NCBI GenBank assembly: GCA_019915135.1
Contig: JAHLMK010000003.1
Coordinates: 1,736,001 to 1,800,000 of the forward strand
Source: Strobilurus pachycystidiatus
Lineage: Eukaryota; Basidiomycota; Agaricomycetes; Agaricales; Physalacriaceae
Length of the DNA stretch: 64,000 nucleotides
Reading direction: 5' to 3'
Every line of letters begins with the position of its first letter. Within the stretch, counting starts at the first letter, position 1. Below, in pieces: positions 55,531 through 64,000 of the stretch. The notes beneath the pieces were generated by a model. The model was given only the letters and a program-made list of their open reading frames with translations, was not told the origin of the DNA and did no database searches. The position numbers were made by a program, and so were the translations under genes.

Positions 55531-58500
55531 TCACCTCCCACTACCTGATGCTGCGTGGATCGCCGCAAGCGGCTCCATACCCACTAAAACCCCGGTTTCC
55601 CCGACCCAATCGTCAGGGAGGTTCTTCTCGTTCGAGATTACGCCCCGCCATGTTCCTAGGACTACTTGTTTTCGTATCGCGTGCCGTCCGAATCTAGGCT
55701 TGTTTGTCTGTGCGATATCAATTCGCAGTCTCTCGTTCATCGCGTGGATGAATCGATTTCTGATCTCTGGTGGGGACGCTGCTTCTGCCAGTTCGCCCGT
55801 CGTCTCGTCTGGGATCACTCTTTGGTTCCGTAGCAACCATATCAGGTAGGCGGACTCCATTATGAGGATTTTGTATAGTCTTGATTCACCCGTCTTTAGC
55901 TTCCCGTCTCTCGTTTTCATCTCTGCGAGGCCGCATCCGAGGATCATGCCGAAGTTGGGTCTTCTGAGGTTTGACTTTTTCCCTGACCATAGTTCTCTTG
56001 CTAGGCGCCACACTTCTGCTTGTCCGGTTGCCTTGCATTTTGTCAGTATGTGGTCTAGCGTTTCTACCTCCCCACATGTGGTGCAGTTGGCTCGTTCTGC
56101 TCTCTCGTCGGAGTATTTTGTCCAGTATGGCCCAGTCTTATAGGCGCCGTGCATGGCCATCCAGAGGAAGTACCGGTTCTGCTTGCTAAAGACTGGACTT
56201 CTGGCCGACTTCCATATCTTCCTGTCGGTCGGTATTTTACCGCTCAGCTCTAGTGCCCCGTATCGTGCTCTTTCCACATTTATCGTGGTCTCTCTCCGGT
56301 TTATGTTTCTTTGGTACGTCCTACTGGAGTTCTGCATTTTCTTTTGTCTGATCGCCTTGTACGCCAGGCGTTGGGTGATGTGCTGCAGTTTTGCGCCGGT
56401 GAGTTTGTATTCCCGGGGGACGTCCATGTCTATGTCATCGGACTCGTCTCTCAGGGCGCCGTCGCCTGCCAGCTTGTCCGCTTCTTCATTTCCTTGCTCC
56501 CCGGCATGTCCTTTGACCCATTTTATTACAGTCTCGGTTTTGCGCTCTCGGAGCCTTGCTGCGGTTACCTCCAGCAGTTTCTGGCTTCTCAGCCCGATGT
56601 ACCCAATGTCTTCATTGGATCTTAGCCTTTTGGTCAGGCCTTCAATCGCAAATCTCGAATCGCTTTTCATGATCAGAGGTTTGTACTCCGTTGACTCTTC
56701 GGTCGCGATTTTCATCGCCACTACTTCGCCGGAATTATTCGATTGTTCAATCTCGGTCGGGATCCTTACGCTCAGGTTCCTGTCGTCGTCTTCACCGAAC
56801 CAGATTCCTGCCCCGGCGCGCGCGTTCTCATCGCCATTATTGATGCAGGATCCATCCGTATACACTGTGTCGTAGACCAGGGATACATCGCCCGGGGTTC
56901 TCCCGTCAGGAGTTTTATTGTAGGTTTTTCCTTCCGTGAAGACTCGGAAGGCTGCACCTAGGCCGTCTCGTTCCGACACCCGTCTGTCAAATATATAGGT
57001 GTGTGGCTCATCGTCTTCGTCGATTCTTCGCGGTTCGCTCTCGTAGTCCTCCGGCTGGGTTTCTAGTGGGTTCCATTTCTGTGGCAGGCATCTTAGCAGC
57101 TCAGCTGCTTTTGCGTAACATTTCCCCGTGTGTTCGCATTGACGGTTGCTTCTTTCGCGAGTCTCTCGTCTTGTTGTGACGCATTCGGCGCAGCGGCACC
57201 GTCCTCGGTGTTGCCTGGACATTCCTCTTCGGGCTAGCGTTTCTGCTTCGCCTACTAGGCGCACTTTGTGTCTCAGTTGTAGGCACTTGCTCTCCTTGGA
57301 GTGCATTAGTCTCCTAATTCGGGGGTCTGCTTCCTTGTGGAGCCATATAGGCATCTCTCTGAGTGTTGCGCGATTGAAGGCGAGTCCTTCAAGCCGTACT
57401 CCATATGTCTTTCCAGTCTTAACCATCTGTTTTAGGTCGTTCGGGAGGTTCGTTACCTCCCACGATTGAAGGTAGGTGTTGAGCATCAGGTCTCCGTGGA
57501 TTCTGACTTGATCTGTGGCGTGGTGTTCGAAAATGGCGTCAGCGAAAAAGGCCCAGGTCGCTCTGTCTGGCCCGAAGTTCAGGTAAGATTTGAGCCACAT
57601 CAAGTTCATCGCCTCATTCCTGGATTCAAGGTCGAGTAGGCCTCTTCCTCCCTTGTCGTTTGGTATACGCATGGTGTCTATGTTGACTGTGGGTGATTTC
57701 TCAGCCCATATGAACTTCCGAATCCTCTTATCGATTCTAATTGCTGTAGCTTTGGGCATGCCTTGGACAAATGCCAGGTATTGGGTCACACCGCCCACTA
57801 TGGACGATACAACTATCTTTCGCCCCTCCATCGTTGGGTGTGGGGTCTCCCAGGTCTGCAGTCTACCGTTGATATCGTCGATTATCTTCCCCCAAGGTGC
57901 AGCATCTTTTGTCTTATTCCCCGGCCAGCCGCCGAGGATTCTTATTGCTCTTCCGTCCTCCGCGAGCTTCACAGCGCTCGGGAGGGCTGTTGACCCTGGG
58001 TTCAGTTTCCTCGTCTCTAGCAGGTTTTGCCTATATTGATCGGAGCCGATCGGTATTCCCTCAGTTTTCGCTATGTTGAACTTTGCTCTGGACGCGGCAC
58101 ACCACTTGTCGAGAATTCCTTTCAGGTCATCGTAGCTGTCGGTCTCAGCAAGGAAGACGGTGGTGTCGTCCGCGAATAGCTGTGCAATTAGGCGTTCGAG
58201 TGAGAGGCCACCAGGTATGTCAAATCCTCGGAGGTTCGACTGTCTTAACATCATTGCCAGCGGTTCAATCGCTATATCGAAGACTATACATGACAGAGGG
58301 TCCCCTTGGCGTACTCCTCTCGTTACTTTGAAGGGCTCGGAGAGTATCCCGTTAACCATGACTTGGGTTTCCGCGTCCTCGTAGAGGGTCGCTACTGTTG
58401 TGACGAAATTTTCGGGTAGCTTGAAAGCTCTCAGAACTCTCCATAGATAGTCATGGGCAATCTTATCGTACGCCTTTTCTTGGTCTAATGCAACGATCAT

Positions 58501-60894
58501 CCCATTTGATTCTGTGGCTTCGGCGTATTCGATTATGGTCCTGACAAGTTTGACCTGGTCATGGATGCTCCGACCGGGTATGAAGCCTGCTTGGTTCTTG
58601 TGGATTATTTTAGGTGCTATCTTCGCCAGGCGGAGTGCCAGAATCTTGGTCATGATCTTATAGTCCGAGTTGAGAAGCGTTATCGGGCGGTAGTTCGCCG
58701 GATCTGTTCTGTCATTTTTCTTGTAGATTGGGCACATCCAGCCCTTGCAGAAGTTCGTCCCTTGGACTATTCCATGCGTCTCAATGTCGTTGTACGTTGC
58801 CAGCAGTAGTTTCACGACATCGAAAGCATCCTTGCTCTCTTTCGCGCGGTCGGCGGCGTGTTCTGCCATTAGCATTTTCCAGAACTCGTACGTCAGGCCG
58901 TCTATTCCTGATGCCTTTCCGGACATGAGTCTCTTCAGTACGAACAGTAGTTCGTCTTCTCTTATGTCTCCTTCCATGTCCGACATCGTTTCTGGCGGCA
59001 CGTCGATCTCTATTCTTGAGAGAACCTCCTCAAGGTCGGCCTCTCTGGACTCGACGTTCTCGGGAGTCACGCCGTCTTTCTGGAGGCCCTTGTGATGTTT
59101 GCGGAGTATCGCGGCCATCCGCTTTGAGTCCTTCTCGTAGATGATCTCCCCATTTCTGTTTCTTCTGCCTGTATTCAGAGCTCGGAAGAGATCTCTGGGT
59201 TTCCGTGTCTTCCCCATTTCAAACCAGGATTTTGTCATTGTCTCTCCTTCAATCCTCATTTTGACTTTTAGATTGTGCCTTGTTCTTGCATGTTCCCTTG
59301 CTTTCAGCTCGGTGAGTCTCTTTTCTATGATGCCGGTGTCTTTGATGATCTGTTCGTGATCACTGGTTGGGTCGTTCATCGCGGAGTCGCGGTCTAGCTC
59401 GAGTTCTCGTATCTCGCGTTGGGTTCTGGAGATCGTGATTTTAGCTCTCTTTGCGCCGAGTTCGCAGACTTTTGTCTTCCACTCTGCTTGGATCGATTGT
59501 GGGTTCTCTGACTGCGATCTAGTTTCTGGCTGATCTAGGACCTTGGCTATTCGCACTAGCGCCTCGTTGCCCCACTTTTTGACTTGCTTCAGGAATACTT
59601 TGTCCCTGAAGACGTGTTTGGGCAGTACTCGTCGTCCTGGTCCGACCTCGGGTGACTGGTCGCCCGCTATCTGTGTTGAGACCATGTAGTGGTCCGTGGA
59701 GACCCCACTAGGTGTGATCTTCCACTCTCTGGTGTTGTCGAACTTGCTACGTTTGATGTAGATCCTGTCAAGCCTTGACTTCCCGTGTCTATGGGTGTGT
59801 GTGAAATCTAGTGTATCTGGGTATGTGTTTCTCCATCCGTCGATTAGGTCTAGGTCGTCTTTCAGCTCGTCGAAGGCCTCCACTTGGGGCTGTTCCGAGT
59901 CGTCGTCTCTGGGAGGTAATCTGTCTATACTTTCTTCTACAAAGTTCATGTCCCCCGCTAGTACATCCGGTTTCGGTGTTCTTGGGTTCTGGATGAAGAA
60001 GTCGCGAATTTTTTGCCACAGGTCAGCGTTTACCCGCTCTTCATTGTCTGCGTAGACTCCTAGGATTGTCATTGTCTCATCATTATGCCATTTCATCGTT
60101 AGAAGGATGGCGCGTCCTGGGACTACGTCCCATGTCTTGATATCTTGGGTATTCGTGAGTTTTCTGTTCAGAACAATAGCGATCCCTTTGGCGTTGTCGC
60201 TAGCATCGTTCTCAGAGAATACTATTTTGAGTTGGTTCTCGAATGCTTTCGCGATCTTTTCGTGTCTCGCATCGTTTAGGTGGGCTTCTCCCACTACGAG
60301 GACTCCGATTCTTTGTTCCCTCATGACCTGGTTGAGGTGATTCCATTTATTATCGGGGTGGAATGGGTTCATATTGCCGTGCCCGTTTATGTTTAGTGCC
60401 GCGACCTTGATGGTCGCCTTCGTGGACTTGTTGCTTCTTGCGGGCTTTCTGGTGTAGCGCCTGCCGCCGACGTTGTTCGCCGGCCCTCTGGTTTCATTGA
60501 GGTTAACGGGATTATTTCCTCCGTTCGTGCCATGGTTCTCGGCACTATCGACATCCGTCGATGCTCTCATGGTTCTTCGAGAGTTCCCAGTTGGTTCATT
60601 CTGGGGTGGATCGTGGTTTAGTTGATCCTGGCTCTGGTTCATTGAGCCGGCGCTAGTTCTTGCGCCACTCGCTGCATGTTCTTCGCTGCGAGATTCTGCT
60701 ACACTACCGATAACCTCCCCGGTGTCATTAGAAGAGGGACTAGTGGCGGAGTCGGCTCCCCTTCGACCGGATGAGGACCCCGATGCCGTTCCCGTTTCTT
60801 GTATCCACCTGTAGTTTATGTTGTTCAGTAAGTTGTTAGTGATAAAGTTGAAAATGGCTCTCTCCAAACGGGTGCTGGTACTCCCATCCTTCAA
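55531..60894 (-). CDS. LINE ORF2: endonuclease, reverse transcriptase, RNase H
   Basis: 1,787 aa without a stop. Residues ~160-400: AP-endonuclease-like domain (VAALNINGHG, VVGEAHL, AGDMNFVE, SRLDRIYI, STDHYMVS). Residues ~680-960: reverse transcriptase (NYRPITLLNSDYKI, NQAGFIPGRS, ALDQEKAYDKIAHDYL, GVRQGDPLS) with the catalytic box LFADDTTVFL. Residues ~1360-1500: RNase H with TDGSC, the Glu in NNSGEVVAM, KSDSR and KGHAGEQGNEEADKLA. Near the C-terminus a zinc-knuckle-like CTTCGEVETLDHILTKC is followed by a Trp-rich end. These are the activities needed for target-primed reverse transcription. Confidence 0.95.
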   Translation of the reverse strand: MKDGSTSTRLERAIFNFITNNLLNNINYRWIQETGTASGSSSGRRGADSATSPSSNDTGEVIGSVAESRSEEHAASGARTSAGSMNQSQDQLNHDPPQNEPTGNSRRTMRASTDVDSAENHGTNGGNNPVNLNETRGPANNVGGRRYTRKPARSNKSTKATIKVAALNINGHGNMNPFHPDNKWNHLNQVMREQRIGVLVVGEAHLNDARHEKIAKAFENQLKIVFSENDASDNAKGIAIVLNRKLTNTQDIKTWDVVPGRAILLTMKWHNDETMTILGVYADNEERVNADLWQKIRDFFIQNPRTPKPDVLAGDMNFVEESIDRLPPRDDDSEQPQVEAFDELKDDLDLIDGWRNTYPDTLDFTHTHRHGKSRLDRIYIKRSKFDNTREWKITPSGVSTDHYMVSTQIAGDQSPEVGPGRRVLPKHVFRDKVFLKQVKKWGNEALVRIAKVLDQPETRSQSENPQSIQAEWKTKVCELGAKRAKITISRTQREIRELELDRDSAMNDPTSDHEQIIKDTGIIEKRLTELKAREHARTRHNLKVKMRIEGETMTKSWFEMGKTRKPRDLFRALNTGRRNRNGEIIYEKDSKRMAAILRKHHKGLQKDGVTPENVESREADLEEVLSRIEIDVPPETMSDMEGDIREDELLFVLKRLMSGKASGIDGLTYEFWKMLMAEHAADRAKESKDAFDVVKLLLATYNDIETHGIVQGTNFCKGWMCPIYKKNDRTDPANYRPITLLNSDYKIMTKILALRLAKIAPKIIHKNQAGFIPGRSIHDQVKLVRTIIEYAEATESNGMIVALDQEKAYDKIAHDYLWRVLRAFKLPENFVTTVATLYEDAETQVMVNGILSEPFKVTRGVRQGDPLSCIVFDIAIEPLAMMLRQSNLRGFDIPGGLSLERLIAQLFADDTTVFLAETDSYDDLKGILDKWCAASRAKFNIAKTEGIPIGSDQYRQNLLETRKLNPGSTALPSAVKLAEDGRAIRILGGWPGNKTKDAAPWGKIIDDINGRLQTWETPHPTMEGRKIVVSSIVGGVTQYLAFVQGMPKATAIRIDKRIRKFIWAEKSPTVNIDTMRIPNDKGGRGLLDLESRNEAMNLMWLKSYLNFGPDRATWAFFADAIFEHHATDQVRIHGDLMLNTYLQSWEVTNLPNDLKQMVKTGKTYGVRLEGLAFNRATLREMPIWLHKEADPRIRRLMHSKESKCLQLRHKVRLVGEAETLARRGMSRQHRGRCRCAECVTTRRETRERSNRQCEHTGKCYAKAAELLRCLPQKWNPLETQPEDYESEPRRIDEDDEPHTYIFDRRVSERDGLGAAFRVFTEGKTYNKTPDGRTPGDVSLVYDTVYTDGSCINNGDENARAGAGIWFGEDDDRNLSVRIPTEIEQSNNSGEVVAMKIATEESTEYKPLIMKSDSRFAIEGLTKRLRSNEDIGYIGLRSQKLLEVTAARLRERKTETVIKWVKGHAGEQGNEEADKLAGDGALRDESDDIDMDVPREYKLTGAKLQHITQRLAYKAIRQKKMQNSSRTYQRNINRRETTINVERARYGALELSGKIPTDRKIWKSARSPVFSKQNRYFLWMAMHGAYKTGPYWTKYSDERAERANCTTCGEVETLDHILTKCKATGQAEVWRLARELWSGKKSNLRRPNFGMILGCGLAEMKTRDGKLKTGESRLYKILIMESAYLIWLLRNQRVIPDETTGELAEAASPPEIRNRFIHAMNERLRIDIAQTNKPRFGRHAIRKQVVLGTWRGVISNEKNLPDDWVGETGVLVGMEPLAAIHAASGSGR

Positions 60895-61155
60895 GAACCT
60901 ACCGGGACTGCCGGTACGACTTTCTCATCGCCGCTTGGTGATCTTCGGAGAGTTATCCATCATGGCGGCTCACCACGCCACCACTAGGTCTCTAGCTCTC
61001 CTCAGATGTTGGTCCGTCCGGACTCAGTGTCTCGACCAGCTCGAGGCACCTGCTCAGCCACTCTCAGACCTATGGAGGTGCATAATCATATTCCATAGGC
61101 ATAGTTGAGCATAAATGTACATAGATAGTCGTTGCTACGAGGGCGTCTTCGAGAC

Positions 61156-62985
61156 TTAGCGTCTGAATTGCTTGCTTCCCCCACCGCCGCCAGCGTTACC
61201 AGGCTTGTTCCCGCCGCCGTAACCGCCTCTGGCGCTCTTCCCATTGAAGGGGGCGGGCTTCTTTGAAGGCACCGATAGATCCTCGTCCCGACGCTCCTTG
61301 GCCTTCTCTTCTCTGAACAGATGGGTGGCGTACTTGGTCTTCAACGTGGGTCCAGGCCAGTCCTCCTTCTCCGGCCAGGGGCAGAGGCCCGTCATGTGGT
61401 CGAGGGCCTTGCACAACTTGCATTCGAGCTCGAGGGTGATGAAGGGGTTAATGCGGAAGAAGATGGTTGTTCCTGCGAGGATTTCGACGAACTTGTTGTA
61501 GGAGTCCCTGTCGCCGCATTCCTTGGGCGGGGGGCAGTAGAATATCCAGGCGCGATGGACGACCCCCTTGCCCTCGTCGTGGCAGTATGGATCGATCTCA
61601 ACTCGGTGTAAGATGTCGCGTCGGTGCTGCTTCTGAACGGCGTCGTGATCCCCCGGATGGAGTTCTCTGACAAACTGGCGGAATTGGGGGTTTTCGTTCA
61701 CTGCAGCGCAGATCTGCTTGATAACCTCCCGTTCGCCCGAGTCATGGTGGTGGGTGGAAGGGGATGTGTGCGCGATGGCTTTGATGAAGTGGGGTCGGTC
61801 GCCGCCAATGCCGTGGGTGGTGAATGTGACGAGTTCTTCCCATGCGAAGAACTTCTCGCGGCGGAGTTGGAGAGCGAAGTCGTGCGATATTTCGCTGATA
61901 ATAACGACGTTGGGGGCGCGGTAGCGGTCCCGGCGCTTATCCGCGCGGGCGTCGATGGCGGAGGGAACTTCAATCTCGGCTCTCGAGCCCTCCGGGCTCA
62001 GCATTTTGAGGCGGTGGCGGACTTTCTCCTCGATGTTCGGAGTCTTCCGCCATCCCTCCCCCCCGCCCCAGAGCTGGATGATAACGACGGCCTGGCCCCT
62101 CGCCACCATGATCTCCACCCTCCTACGCGAGTCGGTGCTCACGTTCGACCAGATCTGCTTGAAGTTCCTGAAGAGCTTGAAGTTGTTCTCCCCCGGGGCT
62201 AGCTCAAAGCGCGCCGCGCGGGGTAGAGGAGGGGGGGGGCTCTCTGAGTGGCGACGGGCGGGGCGTGCACGCGGGGCATCGTCCGGGGAGAGGGACATCG
62301 GAGAGGGGCGCGTGCGCCCTCCGCCTCTGTGCGGCGGTTCTCGGGATCTGCTGCGCTCTCTCGGGGTAGGCGAGCGTCCGCGGCTGCGGCTCGGTGCGTT
62401 GTTAGGCGTCCCCATCTCCTGGTCGCTGTCCTCTTCCTCCCTGCTCCTGCGGCCCCCGTTCTGGGTCGGTTTGGGTTTTAACCAGGGAGAGGGGGGTGAG
62501 CCTGTGCCGCGAGATGCGCCGGTGAGGTCTGGGAGCGGGGGAGGACTCTCGTCTGCGGGTGCTGCTTCCTGGGTGTCGGGGACAGGAATCGGGCGCTGTC
62601 TGCGGACGAACGCCCCACTGCTCGTCTTGCCTTTTGTGGGGGATTCGGGGGGGCCTGCCCCGCGACCTTGCTCCCTCTGACGAGGCGTGGGTTCCCCGTC
62701 TTCGTCTTCGTCAACGTCGTCTTCGTCGACGTCGTCCTCGACGGTTGTCTTGTGAGATGGGGGCGGCTTCTCCTCCTTCTCTTTTTGGGTGCTGGTGATG
62801 TCGCCCTCGTCGGCATTGCCGTTGTCTTGGGTCCCGCCCTCGTTTTGGGTGTTCGGCGCGGGGCCAGGGTCGCGTTCGCCGTCGCTGTGCTCGTCGTCTG
62901 GCGGGGCGTGTTCCGCTCCATCTGTCGGTTCCGCTCGCTCGTCGCCAGTCTCCTGGACTGAGTGGAGCTCGGCCGCGTCCGTCAT
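61156..62985 (-). CDS. LINE ORF1 gag-like protein
   Basis: 609 aa from the first Met inside the element (MTDAAELHS). The open frame continues upstream through the target duplication into host DNA, so earlier starts are not used. The first half is disordered and very acidic/Pro/Arg-rich (EDDVDEDDVDEDEDGE). A folded middle follows (ENNFKLFRNFKQIW), then a cysteine motif CKLCKALDHMTGLCPW resembling a retroviral-type zinc knuckle, and a Gly-rich tail (GGYGGGNKPGNAGGGGG). It presumably binds LINE RNA. Confidence 0.88.
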   Translation of the reverse strand: MTDAAELHSVQETGDERAEPTDGAEHAPPDDEHSDGERDPGPAPNTQNEGGTQDNGNADEGDITSTQKEKEEKPPPSHKTTVEDDVDEDDVDEDEDGEPTPRQREQGRGAGPPESPTKGKTSSGAFVRRQRPIPVPDTQEAAPADESPPPLPDLTGASRGTGSPPSPWLKPKPTQNGGRRSREEEDSDQEMGTPNNAPSRSRGRSPTPRERSRSREPPHRGGGRTRPSPMSLSPDDAPRARPARRHSESPPPPLPRAARFELAPGENNFKLFRNFKQIWSNVSTDSRRRVEIMVARGQAVVIIQLWGGGEGWRKTPNIEEKVRHRLKMLSPEGSRAEIEVPSAIDARADKRRDRYRAPNVVIISEISHDFALQLRREKFFAWEELVTFTTHGIGGDRPHFIKAIAHTSPSTHHHDSGEREVIKQICAAVNENPQFRQFVRELHPGDHDAVQKQHRRDILHRVEIDPYCHDEGKGVVHRAWIFYCPPPKECGDRDSYNKFVEILAGTTIFFRINPFITLELECKLCKALDHMTGLCPWPEKEDWPGPTLKTKYATHLFREEKAKERRDEDLSVPSKKPAPFNGKSARGGYGGGNKPGNAGGGGGSKQFRR

Positions 62986-63098
62986 GTCGGAGTAGGCGCC
63001 CTCATGCCTGGGGCGGGACGAGATGGCGTGGCGCCTAGTTGGCGTCCAGAGGGTGTTGGGCTTGGGGTAGACCCTGTCATCAGGTTCTGCGTCTCTTT

Positions 63099-63115
63099 TA
63101 TCCAGCACTACTGCT
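63099..63115. repeat. Right 17-bp LINE target-site duplication
   Basis: Second copy of TATCCAGCACTACTGCT, 22 bp before the peptidase start codon. Confidence 0.92.
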
Positions 63116-63137
63116 GGTACCACTACTACAGCTACAG
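63116..63137 (+). promoter_or_regulatory. Remnant of a short bidirectional promoter
   Basis: With 55196-55271 on the other side of the LINE, this made up a spacer of about 98 bp between the start codons of the helicase (-) and the peptidase (+). The peptidase now has only 39 bp of original-type sequence (including the duplication) before LINE DNA. Confidence 0.6.
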
Positions 63138-64000
63138 ATGCGTCGGTCTCTGCTGCTCGTCGTCGGGGCTGCTGCTTTGGCCTACGCTGCCAACGCAAAC
63201 GCGCCGGCGGACCACTGTGCCGCCATCGCTGGGCAGAGATGGGTGTCGCCTGCTCAAGCGCGGGCTTGTATGGCCATGGCGCCTCTTACCCCAGAAATCA
63301 GGTCAAATGTGCGCCTCGCCATCGCTTGACGAACGGAGACACTCATGTACCTGCCAGACCATCGAGGTCTTCAACAAGACCCTTGCCTTCCACACATCGG
63401 TCAACTACCAGATTCAAGCACCACCTCCGTTTGAGAACGACGTCCATGAGGACTTGCATGCCGATCTCGCGTTGTTCAGCAACAAGAAATACTCCTCCGA
63501 GTTTGACTTCCACCTCGACATATTCAGGGCCTTCAAACGGGCGAACGACGGGCACTGTGCTGCGCTGAATTACTGCTACGATTGTGAGCCTTCCACTTAC
63601 GTGTTTGAACGCCGGGCTTGACGTACCCAGCCTTCTTCGTTACCTACCTTCCTTTACCGCTCGTACTCTTATCCGCTGCGGATGGATCTCAAGATGTACA
63701 CATTGCCCCAGAGGCATACACGGTCGCGAAAGCGGAATTCGGAGATAGCATACAGTTCTGGGAGGACGCGTTACCCGGGCATTTGAAGGGAAAGCTCAGC
63801 TCGGTATGTGTCTTTTTGTTGCAATTGGCCTGTTCTTCATATCTTCGATAGCTCTCGGGTGCTCGGGTTCTACTCATCAATGGCCAAAACCCACTTGTGG
63901 CAGTCAACGCCAATGCCTTGACAACGGGAAGCTACCAGTCGCATGCTACGCGACAGAACTCGTATGTGGAACAAAAGGCATGCTATTCCGTATCAAGAGT
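63138..64000 (+). CDS. Secreted S41-family (CPAF-like) serine peptidase, 5' part
   Basis: Runs off the window. The signal peptide MRRSLLLVVGAAALAYAANA starts at 63138. Exons 63138-63308, 63358-63593, 63631-63803 and 63852-onward keep frame. The conserved N-terminal pattern CAAIAGQRWVSPAQARAC is typical of basidiomycete S41 peptidases. Further matches are NYQIQAPPPFENDVHEDL, FHLDIFRAFKRANDGHC and ARVLLINGQNP. The catalytic Ser/Lys region is beyond the window end, so activity cannot be judged. Its upstream region is interrupted by the LINE. Confidence 0.72.

Larger units (their letters stand above)
55272..63098 (-). mobile_element. Non-LTR retrotransposon (Tad1-type LINE), 7.8 kb
   Basis: Minus-strand LINE bounded by perfect 17-bp duplications. 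Order in transcription: ~113-bp 5' leader, ORF1 (62985-61156), 261-bp spacer, ORF2 (60894-55531), ~250-bp 3' UTR and a short A tail (T run 55271-55280). Endonuclease, reverse transcriptase and RNase H in one ORF2 fit the Tad1 clade common in fungi. Both ORFs are open along their full length, so the copy may be recent and could be active. Slight 5' truncation cannot be excluded. Confidence 0.93.

Noticed and set aside
55862..60340. Plus-strand open frames inside the LINE
   Set aside because: They are antisense shadows of ORF2 without introns, motifs or start context.
62986..63198. LINE ORF1 starting at 63198
   Set aside because: That start lies in host DNA beyond the target duplication. The first Met inside the element is at 62985.
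1..64000. CRISPR array, bacterial operon or organellar DNA
   Set aside because: No regularly spaced short repeats were found. Spliceosomal introns and nuclear gene families mark a eukaryotic nuclear locus.

Overview
The window looks like nuclear DNA of an agaricomycete (mushroom-forming basidiomycete). Genes are dense and split by many small introns of about 35-80 nt. The content fits: F-box/LRR proteins, CYP450 duplicates, a Zn2Cys6 regulator, a fungal alpha-kinase, a Tad1-type LINE and a TM7S3/TM198 protein. No rRNA, CRISPR or prokaryotic-style operon was seen. Gene models are by eye from splice signals and frame continuity, so spans are firmer than single exon edges.

Layout. 1-840: tandem-repeat intergenic DNA. 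841-3005: an APC13-like gene and an F-box gene. 3538-13725: an epoxide-hydrolase gene split inside an exon by an 8,979-bp DNA transposon (4426-13404). The transposon has 274-bp terminal inverted repeats, a 7-bp target duplication and three cargo genes: an unrecognised ~824-aa protein, a DDE integrase-core transposase, and a zinc-finger/alpha-kinase protein. 13905-29882: a second F-box gene, a small membrane protein, a 973-aa coiled-coil protein, a dynamin-family GTPase, a small unknown protein, NTH1 glycosylase divergent from CGR1, an unknown protein, and a YEATS protein with an AHC1-like zinc finger. 30161-48155: two copies of a P450 gene, same orientation, bracketing PPIL2/CYP8, a mitochondrial PPR protein, a Mim2-like protein, an MFS sugar transporter, a Zn2Cys6 factor and an unknown protein. 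48691-55195: a TM7S3/TM198-domain protein, a small unknown gene and a DEAD-box-like helicase. 55272-63098: a LINE with both ORFs open, flanked by a perfect 17-bp target duplication. 63138-64000: the 5' part of a secreted S41-type peptidase gene.

Most host genes are independent housekeeping genes (cell cycle, rRNA processing, DNA repair, chromatin, splicing-type cyclophilin, mitochondrial biogenesis). The striking features are the two mobile elements. The DNA transposon has broken an enzyme gene so precisely that the flanking exons still form a continuous 328-codon frame. The LINE has landed in a roughly 98-bp bidirectional promoter between the helicase and the peptidase. The alpha-kinase carried between the TIRs with a transposase and a large partner protein is the best candidate for an undescribed system.
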